A stretch of DNA of 64,000 nucleotides. Source: Kitasatospora gansuensis. GTDB taxonomy: Bacteria; Actinomycetota; Actinomycetes; Streptomycetales; Streptomycetaceae. Of this stretch, positions 43,289 to 51,823 are shown piece by piece; the stretch's first letter is position 1; each line of letters begins with the position of its first letter. The stretch spans positions 4,340,001 to 4,404,000 of the forward strand of contig NZ_JACHJR010000001.1 in the NCBI RefSeq assembly GCF_014203705.1. The letters are read 5' to 3'. Below the pieces are notes generated by a model. That model did no database searches. It was not told the origin of the DNA and saw nothing but the letters and a program-made list of their open reading frames with translations. Position numbers and translations under genes: made by a program.

Positions 43289-44770
43289 TCAGGCCGCCAC
43301 CAGCTCCTGCTCCGGCGCCTCGGCCTCGACCACCGGCCGCGGGGCCCGCCGAGGCAGGGCGAAGACCAGCGCGAAGACCAGCAGCAACCCGCCGCTCACC
43401 CACCACAGCGCGTGCTGGAAGGCGTTCACGAAGACCGGCCCCATCGCCTGGACGGCCGGGTCGGCCGCGTCGACCACGGTGAAGAACGCCACCGAGGAGA
43501 GCCCGAGGCCCAGCGCGACGCCCAGCTGCTGGGTGGTGTTGATCAGCCCGGAGGCCGAGCCCGAGTGCTCGCGCGGCACCTCGGAGAGCACCAGGTCGGT
43601 CAGCGGGGCGACGATCAGGCCCATCCCGAGGCCCATCACCACCAGCGGCAGCGCCATCTGCCAGGACTCGATCTCCATCCCGTACCGGGCCGCCTCGGCC
43701 AGGTAGACCAGCGTCCCGGCCGCCATCACCAGCGCCCCCGCCTGCAGCACCTTCCGGCCGAACCTCGGCACCAGCACCTGCACCGACAGCCCCGCCGCCA
43801 CCGACACCGCGAGCGAGAACGGCACCCCGGTCAGCCCGGCCCGCAGCGCGCTCCAGCCGAGGCCGAGCTGCATGTAGAGGGTCCACACCATGAAGAAGAT
43901 GCCGGAGGCGATCCCGAAGCTCAGCTGCACCCCGATGCCCGCCGCGAAGCTCTTCACCCGGAACAGCGCCAGCTCCACCAGCGGCGAGCCGTCCCGCCGG
44001 GTCTTGGCCTTCTCGTACGCCACGAACAGCGCCAGCACCGGCAGGCTCAGCCCCATCGAGACGAAGCCCCAGACCGGCCAGCCCGACTCCCGGCCCTGGG
44101 TCAGCGGGTAGAGCAGCATCAGCAGCCCGGCCCCGGCCAGCAGCATCCCGACCAGGTCCAGCTTCAGCGCCTGCGGGGCCTTGGACTCGCCGACGTACTT
44201 GGCGCCCAGCAGCAGCCCGGCGATCCCGATCGGCAGGTTGACCAGGAAGATCGGCCGCCAGCCCAGACCGAACAGGTCCCACTCCGTCAGCAGCGCGCCC
44301 AGCAGCGGCCCGAGCACCGCCCCGAGCCCGACCATCGCGCCGAACATCCCGAACACCTTGCCGCGCTCGTGCGCCGGGAAGGTGACATGGATGATCGACA
44401 GCACCTGAGGCACCATCAGCGAGGCCGTCGCCCCCTGCAGCACCCGGGCGGCCACCAGCATCTCCGGGCTGCCGGCCAGACCGCAGAGCGCGGAGGCCAG
44501 CGTGAAGCCGGTGATCCCGATCAGGAACAGCCGCTTGCGGCCGTAGATGTCACCGAGCCGCCCGCCGGTGATCAGACCGATCGCGAAGGCCAGCGCGTAC
44601 CCGGCGGTGATCCACTGCAGCGTGCTGTAACCCGCGCCCAGGTCCAGCTGGATGCTCGGCATGGCGATGTTGACGATGGTGACGTCGACCAGGTCCATCA
44701 GACTGGCCGTCATCACCACGGCGAGCGCCAGCCAGCGGCGGCGGTCGGGGGTGTCGGTGACGGGTGACAT
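43289..44770 (-). CDS. MFS transporter, DHA2 (EmrB/QacA) family
   Basis: 493 aa with about fourteen membrane segments. Seen: VVDVTIVNIAMPSIQLDLG-like entry (LVDVTIVNIAMPSIQ), GGRLGDIYGRKRLFLIG, and GLGAVLGPLLGALLTE, the antiporter motif C. These mark the drug:H+ antiporter-2 family, which exports cationic drugs or natural products. The acidic residue in the first helix is kept. Divergent from a WYL-domain regulator across an 88-base gap holding a dyad. Confidence 0.9.
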   Translation of the reverse strand: MSPVTDTPDRRRWLALAVVMTASLMDLVDVTIVNIAMPSIQLDLGAGYSTLQWITAGYALAFAIGLITGGRLGDIYGRKRLFLIGITGFTLASALCGLAGSPEMLVAARVLQGATASLMVPQVLSIIHVTFPAHERGKVFGMFGAMVGLGAVLGPLLGALLTEWDLFGLGWRPIFLVNLPIGIAGLLLGAKYVGESKAPQALKLDLVGMLLAGAGLLMLLYPLTQGRESGWPVWGFVSMGLSLPVLALFVAYEKAKTRRDGSPLVELALFRVKSFAAGIGVQLSFGIASGIFFMVWTLYMQLGLGWSALRAGLTGVPFSLAVSVAAGLSVQVLVPRFGRKVLQAGALVMAAGTLVYLAEAARYGMEIESWQMALPLVVMGLGMGLIVAPLTDLVLSEVPREHSGSASGLINTTQQLGVALGLGLSSVAFFTVVDAADPAVQAMGPVFVNAFQHALWWVSGGLLLVFALVFALPRRAPRPVVEAEAPEQELVAA

Positions 44771-44819
44771 GAGGGGGAACTCCTTCGGCTGGGAACGGAC
44801 CGAAGGTAGCGGGCAACTA

Positions 44820-44834
44820 GGTCAGATCCTGACC
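44820..44834. promoter_or_regulatory. Dyad operator candidate GGTCAG-ATC-CTGACC
   Basis: 6-bp inverted repeat with three-base spacer, midway between the divergent DHA2 exporter and WYL regulator genes. It is a natural candidate for binding by the WYL/HTH_11 protein. A second partial symmetry (CCTTCGG / CCGAAGG, around 44782-44806) flanks it. Confidence 0.5.
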
Positions 44835-44858
44835 GCTTGGTACGGCATGCTGAACCGC

Positions 44859-45815
44859 ATGACCGACACCCCCGCGAGGCTGCTCAGCCTGCTCTCGCTC
44901 CTCCAGACCCCCCGCGAGTGGCCCGGCAGCGAGCTGGCCGACCGCCTCCGGGTCAGCCCGCGCACCATCCGCCGGGACATCGAGCGGCTGCGCGACCTCG
45001 GCTACCCGGTGGAGGCCAGCAAGGGCGCGATCGGCGGCTACCGGCTGGTGGCCGGCGCCGCGATGCCGCCGCTGCTGCTGGACGACGAGGAGGCGGTGGC
45101 CATCGCGGTCGGCCTGCGGGCCGCCGCCGGGCAGGCGGTCGAGGGGATCGAGGAGGCCTCGGTACGGGCGCTGGCCAAGCTGGTCCAGGTGCTGCCCGCC
45201 CGGCTGCGCCACCGGGTCGGCTCGCTCAACGCCGCCACCGTCCCACTGGCCGGCGGCGGCCCCCGGGTCGACCCCGAGGTGCTCACCACGCTGGCCTCGG
45301 CCGCCGCCGGGCGGGAGAAGCTCCGGTTCCAGTACCGGGCCGGCGACGGCGCCGAGACCCGGCGGCTGGTCGAACCGCACCGCCTGGTCGCCACCGGCCG
45401 CCGCTGGTACCTGGTCGCCTTCGACAACGAACGCGACGACTGGCGGATCTTCCGGGTCGACCGGGTCCGCGAACCACAGCCGACCGGGGCCCGCACCGTC
45501 CCACGCGAGCTCCCGGCCGAGGACGCGGGCGCGTACGTCGCCGCCCGGCTCACCAACCGCAGCCGCACCTACACCGCCGTGGCCACCCTGCACGCCCCAC
45601 TCCACCGCCTCCAGGACCGCCTGGGCTTCCGCGAGGACGAGGTCGAAGCCCTCGACGACACCCGCACCCGCCTCCGCACCCAGGCCGACTCCCTGGAGTG
45701 GCTGGCCCTCCGCCTGGCCAGCCTCGGCTGCGAGTTCGAAGTCCACGAACCCGCCGAACTCCGCACCTACCTCACCGACTTGGCCGCCCGCGCCACCCGC
45801 GCAGCGGCACTTTAG
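44859..45815 (+). CDS. HTH_11/WYL-domain transcriptional regulator
   Basis: 318 aa. N-terminal DeoR-like HTH (ARLLSLLSLLQTPREWPGSELADRLRVSPRTIRRDIERLRDLGYPVEASKGAIGGYRL) and a WYL domain (VEPHRLVATGRRWYLVAFDNERDDWRIFRVDRV) followed by the WCX region. Members sense ligands, nucleic acids or DNA damage. ATG at 44859 is chosen since the HTH starts there; a longer frame upstream would cross the divergent promoter. It likely controls the adjacent DHA2 exporter. A palindromic repeat follows its stop. Confidence 0.9.
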   Translation: MTDTPARLLSLLSLLQTPREWPGSELADRLRVSPRTIRRDIERLRDLGYPVEASKGAIGGYRLVAGAAMPPLLLDDEEAVAIAVGLRAAAGQAVEGIEEASVRALAKLVQVLPARLRHRVGSLNAATVPLAGGGPRVDPEVLTTLASAAAGREKLRFQYRAGDGAETRRLVEPHRLVATGRRWYLVAFDNERDDWRIFRVDRVREPQPTGARTVPRELPAEDAGAYVAARLTNRSRTYTAVATLHAPLHRLQDRLGFREDEVEALDDTRTRLRTQADSLEWLALRLASLGCEFEVHEPAELRTYLTDLAARATRAAAL

Positions 45816-45836
45816 GCAGGCGCTATAGGGCTACGG

Positions 45837-45955
45837 TCCAGGGGCTCGGGGAACTGCGACGCCGACCTCGAAAAAGGTGATCCGTGCGTAGCGGGCCAGG
45901 CACTTTCGCAGTGACCCGCACGCCAGATCTCCTCGCCGTTCCCCGAGCCCCTGGA
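45837..45955. repeat. Palindromic interspersed repeat, copy 3
   Basis: 119-bp copy in the same orientation as copy 2. Left end 45837-45859, right end 45938-45955. The right arm has one change in the inner part (CGCCGTTCCCC instead of CGCAGTTCCCC). It lies 21 bases after the WYL gene stop and ends 13 bases before the stop of the convergent HbpS-like gene. Confidence 0.92.
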
Positions 45956-45968
45956 CAGCGCGACTCAC

Positions 45969-46520
45969 TCACTTGCCGAGCGCAGCGACCCCCGCCTGGG
46001 CGAACTTCTCGTCGAGGTCACCGCTGGGCGCACCCGCGACACCGATCCCCGCGATCGGCGCCCCCTGGACGGCCACCGGAGCGCCGCCGCCGAGGAACAG
46101 CGTGCCGGGGATGTCCTTCAGGTTCGGAGCCGTGGCGAGCCGCTTGACCAGCTCGGAGGTCGGCGCGTTCCAGGAGACCGCGGTGAACGCCTTGCGCTCC
46201 GCCGACTCGTACGACTGCGGGCCGGCCCCGTCGCCGCGCAGGGTGACCAGGGTGTTCCCGTTCCGGTCCACCACCGCGACGGTGACCCGCTGGTTCTCCT
46301 GCTCGGCGGCGGCCAGGGCGGCCTGGGCGGCCTTGGTGGCGGCGGCGATGCTCAGGTGGGTGCTGGTGACCGTGTCGGACTTCTTCACCTCGGCGGCCGG
46401 CCTGGCCTGCGCGTTCTGCGGGGCGGCGGAGGCCGACAGCGCGCCGAACGTGCCCGCGCCGACCGCCGCCAGGGCCACCGCGCCGGTCAGGACCCGGGTC
46501 CGAACGCTCATCTTCTGCAT
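45969..46520 (-). CDS. Secreted HbpS/GlcG-type haem-binding protein
   Basis: 183 aa with a signal peptide ending near SASAA, so exported. The domain (LSIAAATKAAQAALAAAEQENQRVTVAVVDRNGNTLVTLRGDGA... NLKDIPGTLFLGGGAPV... GAPIAGIGVAGAPSGDLDEKFAQAGVAAL) is DUF336/GlcG, the fold of HbpS, which binds and degrades haem in streptomycetes and modulates the SenS-SenR system under redox stress. No senS/senR genes lie beside it here, so its partner, if any, is elsewhere. Confidence 0.88.
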   Translation of the reverse strand: MQKMSVRTRVLTGAVALAAVGAGTFGALSASAAPQNAQARPAAEVKKSDTVTSTHLSIAAATKAAQAALAAAEQENQRVTVAVVDRNGNTLVTLRGDGAGPQSYESAERKAFTAVSWNAPTSELVKRLATAPNLKDIPGTLFLGGGAPVAVQGAPIAGIGVAGAPSGDLDEKFAQAGVAALGK

Positions 46521-46753
46521 GGGAGTTGCTCCTCGTCGGATCGCCTTCGGAAGCCTGCGGCTCCCGCTCTGCTTCGATCCTCACCCGGCCGCACCCCTTA
46601 CCCCGTCGACGCGACAGCCGACCCCGGTGTCAACCGATCGGCTGATACGACACCACCCACCCGGCGAGGGTGCGCAGCCCTGCCGCCGTAGTCGGATACT
46701 GCTAGGGGACCCCCGGGGCAAGCCGGGGCTCCGCATCAGCAGGGACGGACGCC

Positions 46754-46987
46754 ATGCCCCAGAACCCCGAGAACCCCGAATTTCCCGAGGACTTCGACGA
46801 CTTCGAGGAGGAGGCGGCGCCGGTCGCGCAGGAGGCGATGGACGACGAGCGGGTGGTCGCCGAGCACTTGGGCGACGACTACGAGCAGCTCAGGGAGCGC
46901 CGTTCGCTCGGTGCCGAGAAGGCGGACGACGCGGACGCGGCCGAGCAGGTCCGGGTGGTGGAACTCGACGAGGACGAGTACCGCTGA
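46754..46987 (+). CDS. Small acidic protein, unknown function
   Basis: 77 aa, strongly acidic with Glu/Asp runs (EDFDDFEEEAAPVAQEA, LGDDYEQLRERRSLGAEKADD, ELDEDEYR). No membrane segment or signal. It appears of a kind common in streptomycetes with no assigned role; I do not recognise a family. ATG after GGGACGGACG. The 233-base gap upstream contains an ordinary promoter-like stretch but no clear gene. Confidence 0.65.
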   Translation: MPQNPENPEFPEDFDDFEEEAAPVAQEAMDDERVVAEHLGDDYEQLRERRSLGAEKADDADAAEQVRVVELDEDEYR

Positions 46988-47079
46988 TCGGATAAAAGCT
47001 TAGAATCCGGGCATAACTGCCTGGCGTTCTGATCGCCGCGCACACCGCGGGGCGATCGGCCGCCGAACGGAGGTCGACG

Positions 47080-47358
47080 ATGACCAAGCGATCCACGGGC
47101 AAGATGACCAAGCTCCGCCGGGGCACCCAGGAGCTGCTGCAACGCCGCGGCATGGTGGCCGACCCCGGGCCGCAGCCACCGATGATGGGCGACCACGGGG
47201 CGATGGGTGCCGACTCGGGCCCCCGCTTCGGTGACGCCGCCTTCAGTCACGGCGGCCGCCGCTCGTTCGCCGCCCCGGCGATGCTGGGCGGCCCGGCCCA
47301 CCACGCCGAGCTGCCCGGTCACCGGCACCGGGGCGCCGAGAAGCACTCCGCCCACTGA
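47080..47358 (+). CDS. Small basic His/Gly-rich protein, unknown function
   Basis: 92 aa: basic N-terminus (MTKRSTGKMTKLRRGTQELLQRRGM), then Pro, Gly, Met and His-rich sequence ending GHRHRGAEKHSAH. No signal or membrane segment. CGGAGG lies 8 bases before the ATG, and TAGAAT (46999-47004) is a possible -10. Function not recognised. A GC hairpin follows. Confidence 0.6.
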   Translation: MTKRSTGKMTKLRRGTQELLQRRGMVADPGPQPPMMGDHGAMGADSGPRFGDAAFSHGGRRSFAAPAMLGGPAHHAELPGHRHRGAEKHSAH

Positions 47359-47364
47359 GTCGGA

Positions 47365-47401
47365 CGGGGCGGGCGTTCCGGTGACCGGAGCGCCCGCCCC
47401 G
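47365..47401 (+). terminator. Terminator hairpin
   Basis: 17-bp stem with one T-G position (47365-47381 with 47385-47401), loop of three, 6 bases after the 92-aa gene. Confidence 0.8.
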
Positions 47402-47469
47402 ACCCGTTCCCGGGTGCGGGAGAGGTACGGGAGAGTAGGGGCGACACGTCGTCTGCCGGAGGAGAGCGC

Positions 47470-47967
47470 ATGTCCGAGGAGAGCACCACCCTGCAGCCCC
47501 GCGACCAGTGGCTGGCCTCGCTGCCCCGGGTGTTCGCGGCGGCGGGGTGCCTGATCCGCGACCCCGCCGGCCGGGTGCTGATCGTGAAGGCGGGCTACCG
47601 GCCCGACTGGCAGTTCGTCGGCGGCACGGTGGACCGGGGCGAGGACGCCGCGCAGTGCGCGAGCCGGGAGCTGCTGGAGGAGACCGGCCTGGTGGGGCAG
47701 GCCGGACCGCTGCTCACGGTGGCCTGGACCCACCCGACCGAGGAGCTCGCCCACCCGGCCGTGCACTTCCTGTTCGACTTCGGCACCATCCCCGCCGACA
47801 GCCCGATCACGCTCCCGGCGGGCGAGCTGGACGACTACCGCTGGGTCACCGTCGAGAACGCGCTCGCCCTGCTCGGCCCGACCCGCGCGCCCCGGCTGGC
47901 CGCCGGCCTGGCCGCCCTGGCGGACGGCCGGACCAGGATGGTCACCACGCCGGCCGGCGGCTTCTGA
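47470..47967 (+). CDS. Nudix hydrolase
   Basis: 165 aa with a full Nudix box, GGTVDRGEDAAQCASRELLEETGL in form (Gx5Ex7REUxEExGU intact), so metal-dependent hydrolysis of a nucleoside diphosphate linked compound is expected. Substrate unknown; the fold context (AAGCLIRDPAGRVLIVKAGYRPDWQF) resembles house-cleaning enzymes. ATG 47470 after GGAGGAG. Confidence 0.92.
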   Translation: MSEESTTLQPRDQWLASLPRVFAAAGCLIRDPAGRVLIVKAGYRPDWQFVGGTVDRGEDAAQCASRELLEETGLVGQAGPLLTVAWTHPTEELAHPAVHFLFDFGTIPADSPITLPAGELDDYRWVTVENALALLGPTRAPRLAAGLAALADGRTRMVTTPAGGF

Positions 47968-48002
47968 CTGGGACCCTCCCCCCAACCCCCGGAGGGTCCG
48001 GG

Positions 48003-48701
48003 TCAGACCTTGCGGAAGACGTACGCGGCGGAGACCGGGATGCCCCGGAACCGGGACCACTTGGGCTTCAGCGCGATCCACTCGTCGCCGACCACGCCCT
48101 CCCGCATCTCGGCCAGCTGCCACCCCTCGGCCAGTGCGGCCGTCAGGTGGTCGCTGACCAGGTGCAGGTGGGTGTCGATGGCGACGTCCTCGCCCCCGTC
48201 GGTGGTGAAGTGGGTGGGCATCCCGGCCGCCATGATGAACTGCGGGTGCAGGCCGACCAGGACGCACAGCCCGCCGGGGGCGGCCAGCCGGTACGCCTCG
48301 CGGTAGAACGGGGTCAGGTCGGCCAGGTGCTCGTCCACCAGCGAGGAGACCACCAGCCCGTACCCGCCGTCCGGCAGTCCGGTGGCGGCCAGGTCAGCCT
48401 CCACCAGCCGGTCGTGCGCGCCCTTGGCTCCGGCCAGGGCGAGCATCTCGGGGGTGAGGTCGACGCCGTCCACCGCCTGGACGCCCTGGGCGCGCAGCCA
48501 CACGCCGGTCCGTCCGGTGCCGCAGCCGAGGTCGGCGGCCCGGGCGACGGACGCCCAGTCGGGCACCGCCAGCCGGGCCAGCACGGCCAGGTCCATCAGG
48601 TCCTCGACGGTCCGCTCGTAGCTGCCGACCCACTGGCCGTAGCCCGTCCGGACGTCGACCATCGGATAGCCGCGGGAGTCAAAATCTGCGAATTGCGCCA
48701 T
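48003..48701 (-). CDS. Class I SAM-dependent methyltransferase
   Basis: 232 aa. SAM-binding motif I is AADLGCGTGRTGVWL, with motif II acidic end VDGVDLTPEML and a VEADLAATGLP stretch. Substrate not readable. Convergent with the Nudix gene (35-base gap) and divergent from a GNAT gene, so it probably has its own promoter in the 59-base gap. A role in the RiPP pathway is not supported by distance. Confidence 0.88.
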   Translation of the reverse strand: MAQFADFDSRGYPMVDVRTGYGQWVGSYERTVEDLMDLAVLARLAVPDWASVARAADLGCGTGRTGVWLRAQGVQAVDGVDLTPEMLALAGAKGAHDRLVEADLAATGLPDGGYGLVVSSLVDEHLADLTPFYREAYRLAAPGGLCVLVGLHPQFIMAAGMPTHFTTDGGEDVAIDTHLHLVSDHLTAALAEGWQLAEMREGVVGDEWIALKPKWSRFRGIPVSAAYVFRKV

Positions 48702-48760
48702 GATCCGCAGTGTTCACGCTCCGGCGGCCCGGTCGCCAGCGATTAAAACGAAGGAAGCCG

Positions 48761-49324
48761 ATGCAGCTGCTGAGCTGGCCCGAGGCCCGGGTGCCCGCTG
48801 AACTCCGTTCGCAGGTATGGGAGTTGCAGGAGTCGGCTTGGCCGAGCGGCGGGTCCGATCCCGGGGTGAGTCACGACCCGGCGCTGGCGCCGGTGAGCTT
48901 GCTGCTGCTGGACGGCGGCCGGGTACTCGCCGCGCTCGACCTGCTGGAGAAGGAGATCGAACACGGCGGGGAGCGTTATCTGGCCCGGGGGCTGAGCTGT
49001 GTGGTCACCGACCCGGCGGCGCGCGGGCGGGGGTACGGCGGGCGGCTGGTGGCGGTCGCCCGGGAGATGGTCAGGGCGGGCGGGGCGGATCTCGGGATCT
49101 TCAGCTGCGACCGGCCGCTGCTGGAGTTCTACCGGTCGGCCGGCTGGCAGCCGCTGCCCGGGGCAGTGCTGGTCGGCGGTACGCCGGAGGAGCCGTTCCC
49201 GACCGACCGGCCGGGGTTCGACAAGGTGGTGCTGGCCGACCTCTGCTCGGCCCGGGCCCGGGTGGCGGGGTTCGAGCGGAGCCGGATCGCCCTCCACCCG
49301 GGGACGCACGACCGGCTCTGGTGA
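48761..49324 (+). CDS. GNAT-family N-acetyltransferase
   Basis: 187 aa with the GNAT acetyl-CoA motif (CVVTDPAARGRGYGGRLVAVAREM) and FYRSAGWQPLPG. Acetyl transfer to an amine of unknown substrate. ATG at 48761 is chosen because GAAGGAAG lies just before it. Only four bases separate its stop from that of the convergent 232-aa gene. Confidence 0.88.
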   Translation: MQLLSWPEARVPAELRSQVWELQESAWPSGGSDPGVSHDPALAPVSLLLLDGGRVLAALDLLEKEIEHGGERYLARGLSCVVTDPAARGRGYGGRLVAVAREMVRAGGADLGIFSCDRPLLEFYRSAGWQPLPGAVLVGGTPEEPFPTDRPGFDKVVLADLCSARARVAGFERSRIALHPGTHDRLW

Positions 49325-49328
49325 CCCG

Positions 49329-50027
49329 TCAGCTCCCCGGGCCCCGGAACACCCAGAGCTCGCGGCCGAGCGAGTCCACGCAGCCGACCTGCCGGAAGCG
49401 GTCGTCCCCGGCGGCCAGGAAGCCCTGGGCGACGCCGGTCAGCACCTCCTGTGCGACCGGGTCGGAGCGGCTCCATGCGCCGGTCAGCAGCAGGGTCTTG
49501 TCGACCAGTTCGGCCCGCTGGATCCGGGCCACGGCGGCGGTCAGCAGCACGGCGTTGACCTCGTCCAGCTCGGCGGGGGAGAGGTAGGTCTCGGCGTACG
49601 AGCTCTGCCCGGTCATCGCGGCGGCCAGCCGGCGGCGCAGCTCGGGGAACGCGTAGTGCCGGACGGCGGACACCGAGTCCTCGACCGCGACCAGCCAGCG
49701 CGGGCCGGGCGAGACCTCCCAGCAGATCTCGTCGTCCACCGGCATCAGCTCGCCGATCCGGGCGTGCCAGAGCTCGGCGCCGGTCGGGGCGTTCGGGTCG
49801 GGACGCTCGCCGGGGCCCGGCCAGTCGGCCTTGGCGGTCAGGCTCAAGGTGACGGTGTAGCGCAGTGCGTACTCGTCCTGGCTGAGCGGCTGGACGCCGA
49901 GCAGGGCCCAGTGGTCCGGGGCGGGGAGGCTGAACGAGCCGCGCTGGTCGGTGAGCCCCAGCGCCCGCAGGGCGGGAGCGAAGTGCTCGCGCATCCCTTC
50001 GGCGAAGAGTTCCTGAGCAGCGGTCAT
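49329..50027 (-). CDS. Hypothetical protein, DUF4304-like
   Basis: 232 aa, soluble. Its opening (FAEGMREHFAPALRALGLTDQRGSFSLPAPDHWALLGVQPLS) recalls DUF4304, a domain of unknown role, but I cannot confirm membership. Codon bias is that of a real gene. Divergent from the ECF sigma gene across 150 bases. Confidence 0.6.
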   Translation of the reverse strand: MTAAQELFAEGMREHFAPALRALGLTDQRGSFSLPAPDHWALLGVQPLSQDEYALRYTVTLSLTAKADWPGPGERPDPNAPTGAELWHARIGELMPVDDEICWEVSPGPRWLVAVEDSVSAVRHYAFPELRRRLAAAMTGQSSYAETYLSPAELDEVNAVLLTAAVARIQRAELVDKTLLLTGAWSRSDPVAQEVLTGVAQGFLAAGDDRFRQVGCVDSLGRELWVFRGPGS

Positions 50028-50177
50028 CGCGGTGTCCTCAAGTGGTGGGGGTGGCGGAGAACCTCACCGGGAGGGCGGTCCGCTTCGTGTACCTCCAAGT
50101 TATGTCTGGGACCGAACTACCCGCTGCGGGCGAACGGCCGCAGTGAGGGGGTCTTTGGGCCCGACCGGGCATGCCGC

Positions 50178-50864
50178 ATGATGTGGCGGGTGCACAGTCC
50201 CGAACACCCGGCCCCCGACCTCGCCGAAGCCGTCCGCGCGGCGCAGCGCGGTGACGAGGACGCCTTCCGGCTGCTCTTCCGGACCGTCCAGCCCGGCCTG
50301 CTGCGCTACCTGCGGGTGCTGGTCGGCGGCGGTCCCGAGGACGCCGAGGACATCGCCTCCGAGGCCTGGCTGCAGATCGCCCGCGACCTGGCCGGCTTCC
50401 AGGGGGACGCGGACGGCTTCCGGGGCTGGGCCGCCACCATCGCCCGGAACCGGGCGATGGACCACCTGCGCCGGGTCCGCCGCCGTCCGGTGGCCGACCT
50501 GCCGGTCGAGTACCTGGCCGAGCTGGCGGCGGCCGAGGACACGGCGGGGAGCGCGGTCTCGCTGGTCTCCACCGCCGACGCGCTCGCGCTGATATCCCGG
50601 CTGCCGCCGGACCAGGCCGAGGCGGTGCTGCTCCGGGTGGTGCTCGGGCTGGACGCGGAGGGGGCGGCCCAGGTGCTCGGCAAGCGGTCGGGCTCGGTCC
50701 GGATGGCCTCGCACCGGGGTCTGCGGCGGCTGGCCAAGCTGCTGGAGCAGACCGGTGGCCGGTCGGCCGGCATCCCCGCGCGGCAGTCGGCCGCGGTCGC
50801 CGGAAGGAATTCTCCGCAGGGTGTGACAGCAGGCCGGTCCGCGACGCTGAAGGACATGAGATGA
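50178..50864 (+). CDS. ECF-type RNA polymerase sigma factor
   Basis: 228 aa. Region 2 (GDEDAFRLLFRTVQPGLLRYLRVLVGGGPEDAEDIASEAWLQI) and region 2.4/3 (GWAATIARNRAMDHLRRVRRRP) precede region 4 (LPPDQAEAVLLRVVLGLDAEGAAQVLGKRSGSVRMASHRGLRRLAKLL). ATG 50178, 50181 or GTG 50190 may be the true start. Its stop overlaps the start of a membrane protein gene (ATGA), the usual sigma/anti-sigma layout. Regulon unknown. Confidence 0.92.
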   Translation: MMWRVHSPEHPAPDLAEAVRAAQRGDEDAFRLLFRTVQPGLLRYLRVLVGGGPEDAEDIASEAWLQIARDLAGFQGDADGFRGWAATIARNRAMDHLRRVRRRPVADLPVEYLAELAAAEDTAGSAVSLVSTADALALISRLPPDQAEAVLLRVVLGLDAEGAAQVLGKRSGSVRMASHRGLRRLAKLLEQTGGRSAGIPARQSAAVAGRNSPQGVTAGRSATLKDMR

Positions 50865-51727
50865 GCACCAACCGATCCCGGCGGATCGACCGGGCCACCG
50901 CCGAGCAGCTGCTCGCCGGTGCCCCGAGCGACCCGTCGGCCGGTCAGGCCCGGCTCGCCGGCCGTACGGTCCCCCCCGGCCACGCGGCCCTCGCCGGGCT
51001 GCTCGCCGCCGCCACTGCCCCCGAAGTCGGCGACGGCGAGCAGCCTGGCGAGCAAGCGGCCCTCACGGCGTTTCGGACGGTGCGGGACCAGTCGGCCGCA
51101 GCCCCCCTGGGCCGGGCCACGAAGGCGGTCGCGGTGACCAGGCGGGCCCGGGCGTTCAGCGCCAAGGCCCTGCTCGCCGCAGGTCTGGCCACCGCGCTCG
51201 GCGGTGTCGCGGTCGCGGCGACCACCGGCGGCCTGACCCATCTGCCGGGCGGTCTCGGTGGCGGTCCGGAGGCGCAGGCTCCGATGAGCGCGCTGCCGAG
51301 CGCGTCCGCCCCCTGGTCCGGACGGCCGTCCGGGCAGCCGTTCGAGCAGCGGTCCACCAGCCCCTCGGCCACCGGCGCCAAGTCCGCGCGGCCGGAGCCG
51401 AGCCCCAGCACCCCGGCCGGCCCGGTACCGAGCACCACCCCGCCCGGCGTCCTTCCCGGCACCCCGGCCGCCCAGGCCGAACTGGAGCGGCTCTGCCGGA
51501 CCTTCACCGAACGGCTGCAGGCCGGCGACCGGGTCAAGACCCTGGTCGCCGACCCGGCCTTCGCTCCGCTGGTGAGCGAGGCGGGCGAGTCCGAGAAGGT
51601 CCAGGAGTACTGCGTCCGGCTGGTCGGCGCCGCCGCCTCCGGCGGCAAGCCCTCGCCCGGCAAGAGCGCCAAGGCCGACCCGTCGACCGGCCACCCGACC
51701 AAGGCGGCTCCGAGCGCAGCCGGGTAA
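50861..51727 (+). CDS. Single-pass membrane partner of the ECF sigma factor
   Basis: 288 aa: cytoplasmic N-terminus of about 100 residues, a membrane segment (ALLAAGLATALGGVAVAATTG), a Pro/Ser-rich stretch, then an outer helical region (ELERLCRTFTERLQAGDRVKTLV). Translational coupling with the sigma gene suggests an anti-sigma factor, but no HxxxCxxC zinc motif is seen, so it would belong to a non-ZAS type. Role inferred from position. Confidence 0.7.
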   Translation: MSTNRSRRIDRATAEQLLAGAPSDPSAGQARLAGRTVPPGHAALAGLLAAATAPEVGDGEQPGEQAALTAFRTVRDQSAAAPLGRATKAVAVTRRARAFSAKALLAAGLATALGGVAVAATTGGLTHLPGGLGGGPEAQAPMSALPSASAPWSGRPSGQPFEQRSTSPSATGAKSARPEPSPSTPAGPVPSTTPPGVLPGTPAAQAELERLCRTFTERLQAGDRVKTLVADPAFAPLVSEAGESEKVQEYCVRLVGAAASGGKPSPGKSAKADPSTGHPTKAAPSAAG

Positions 51728-51823
51728 CCCGGCCCGCCCGTCCGTTCGGGAGCAGCCGCTATCGTGCTCAGAGCGCGAGGCGATCCGACGGCCTCCGGCC
51801 GAGTGGGGAAGGAGCTGGTGACG

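Noticed and set aside
48003..48701. Methyltransferase as a RiPP tailoring gene
   Set aside because: It lies 20 kb from the cluster among unrelated genes.
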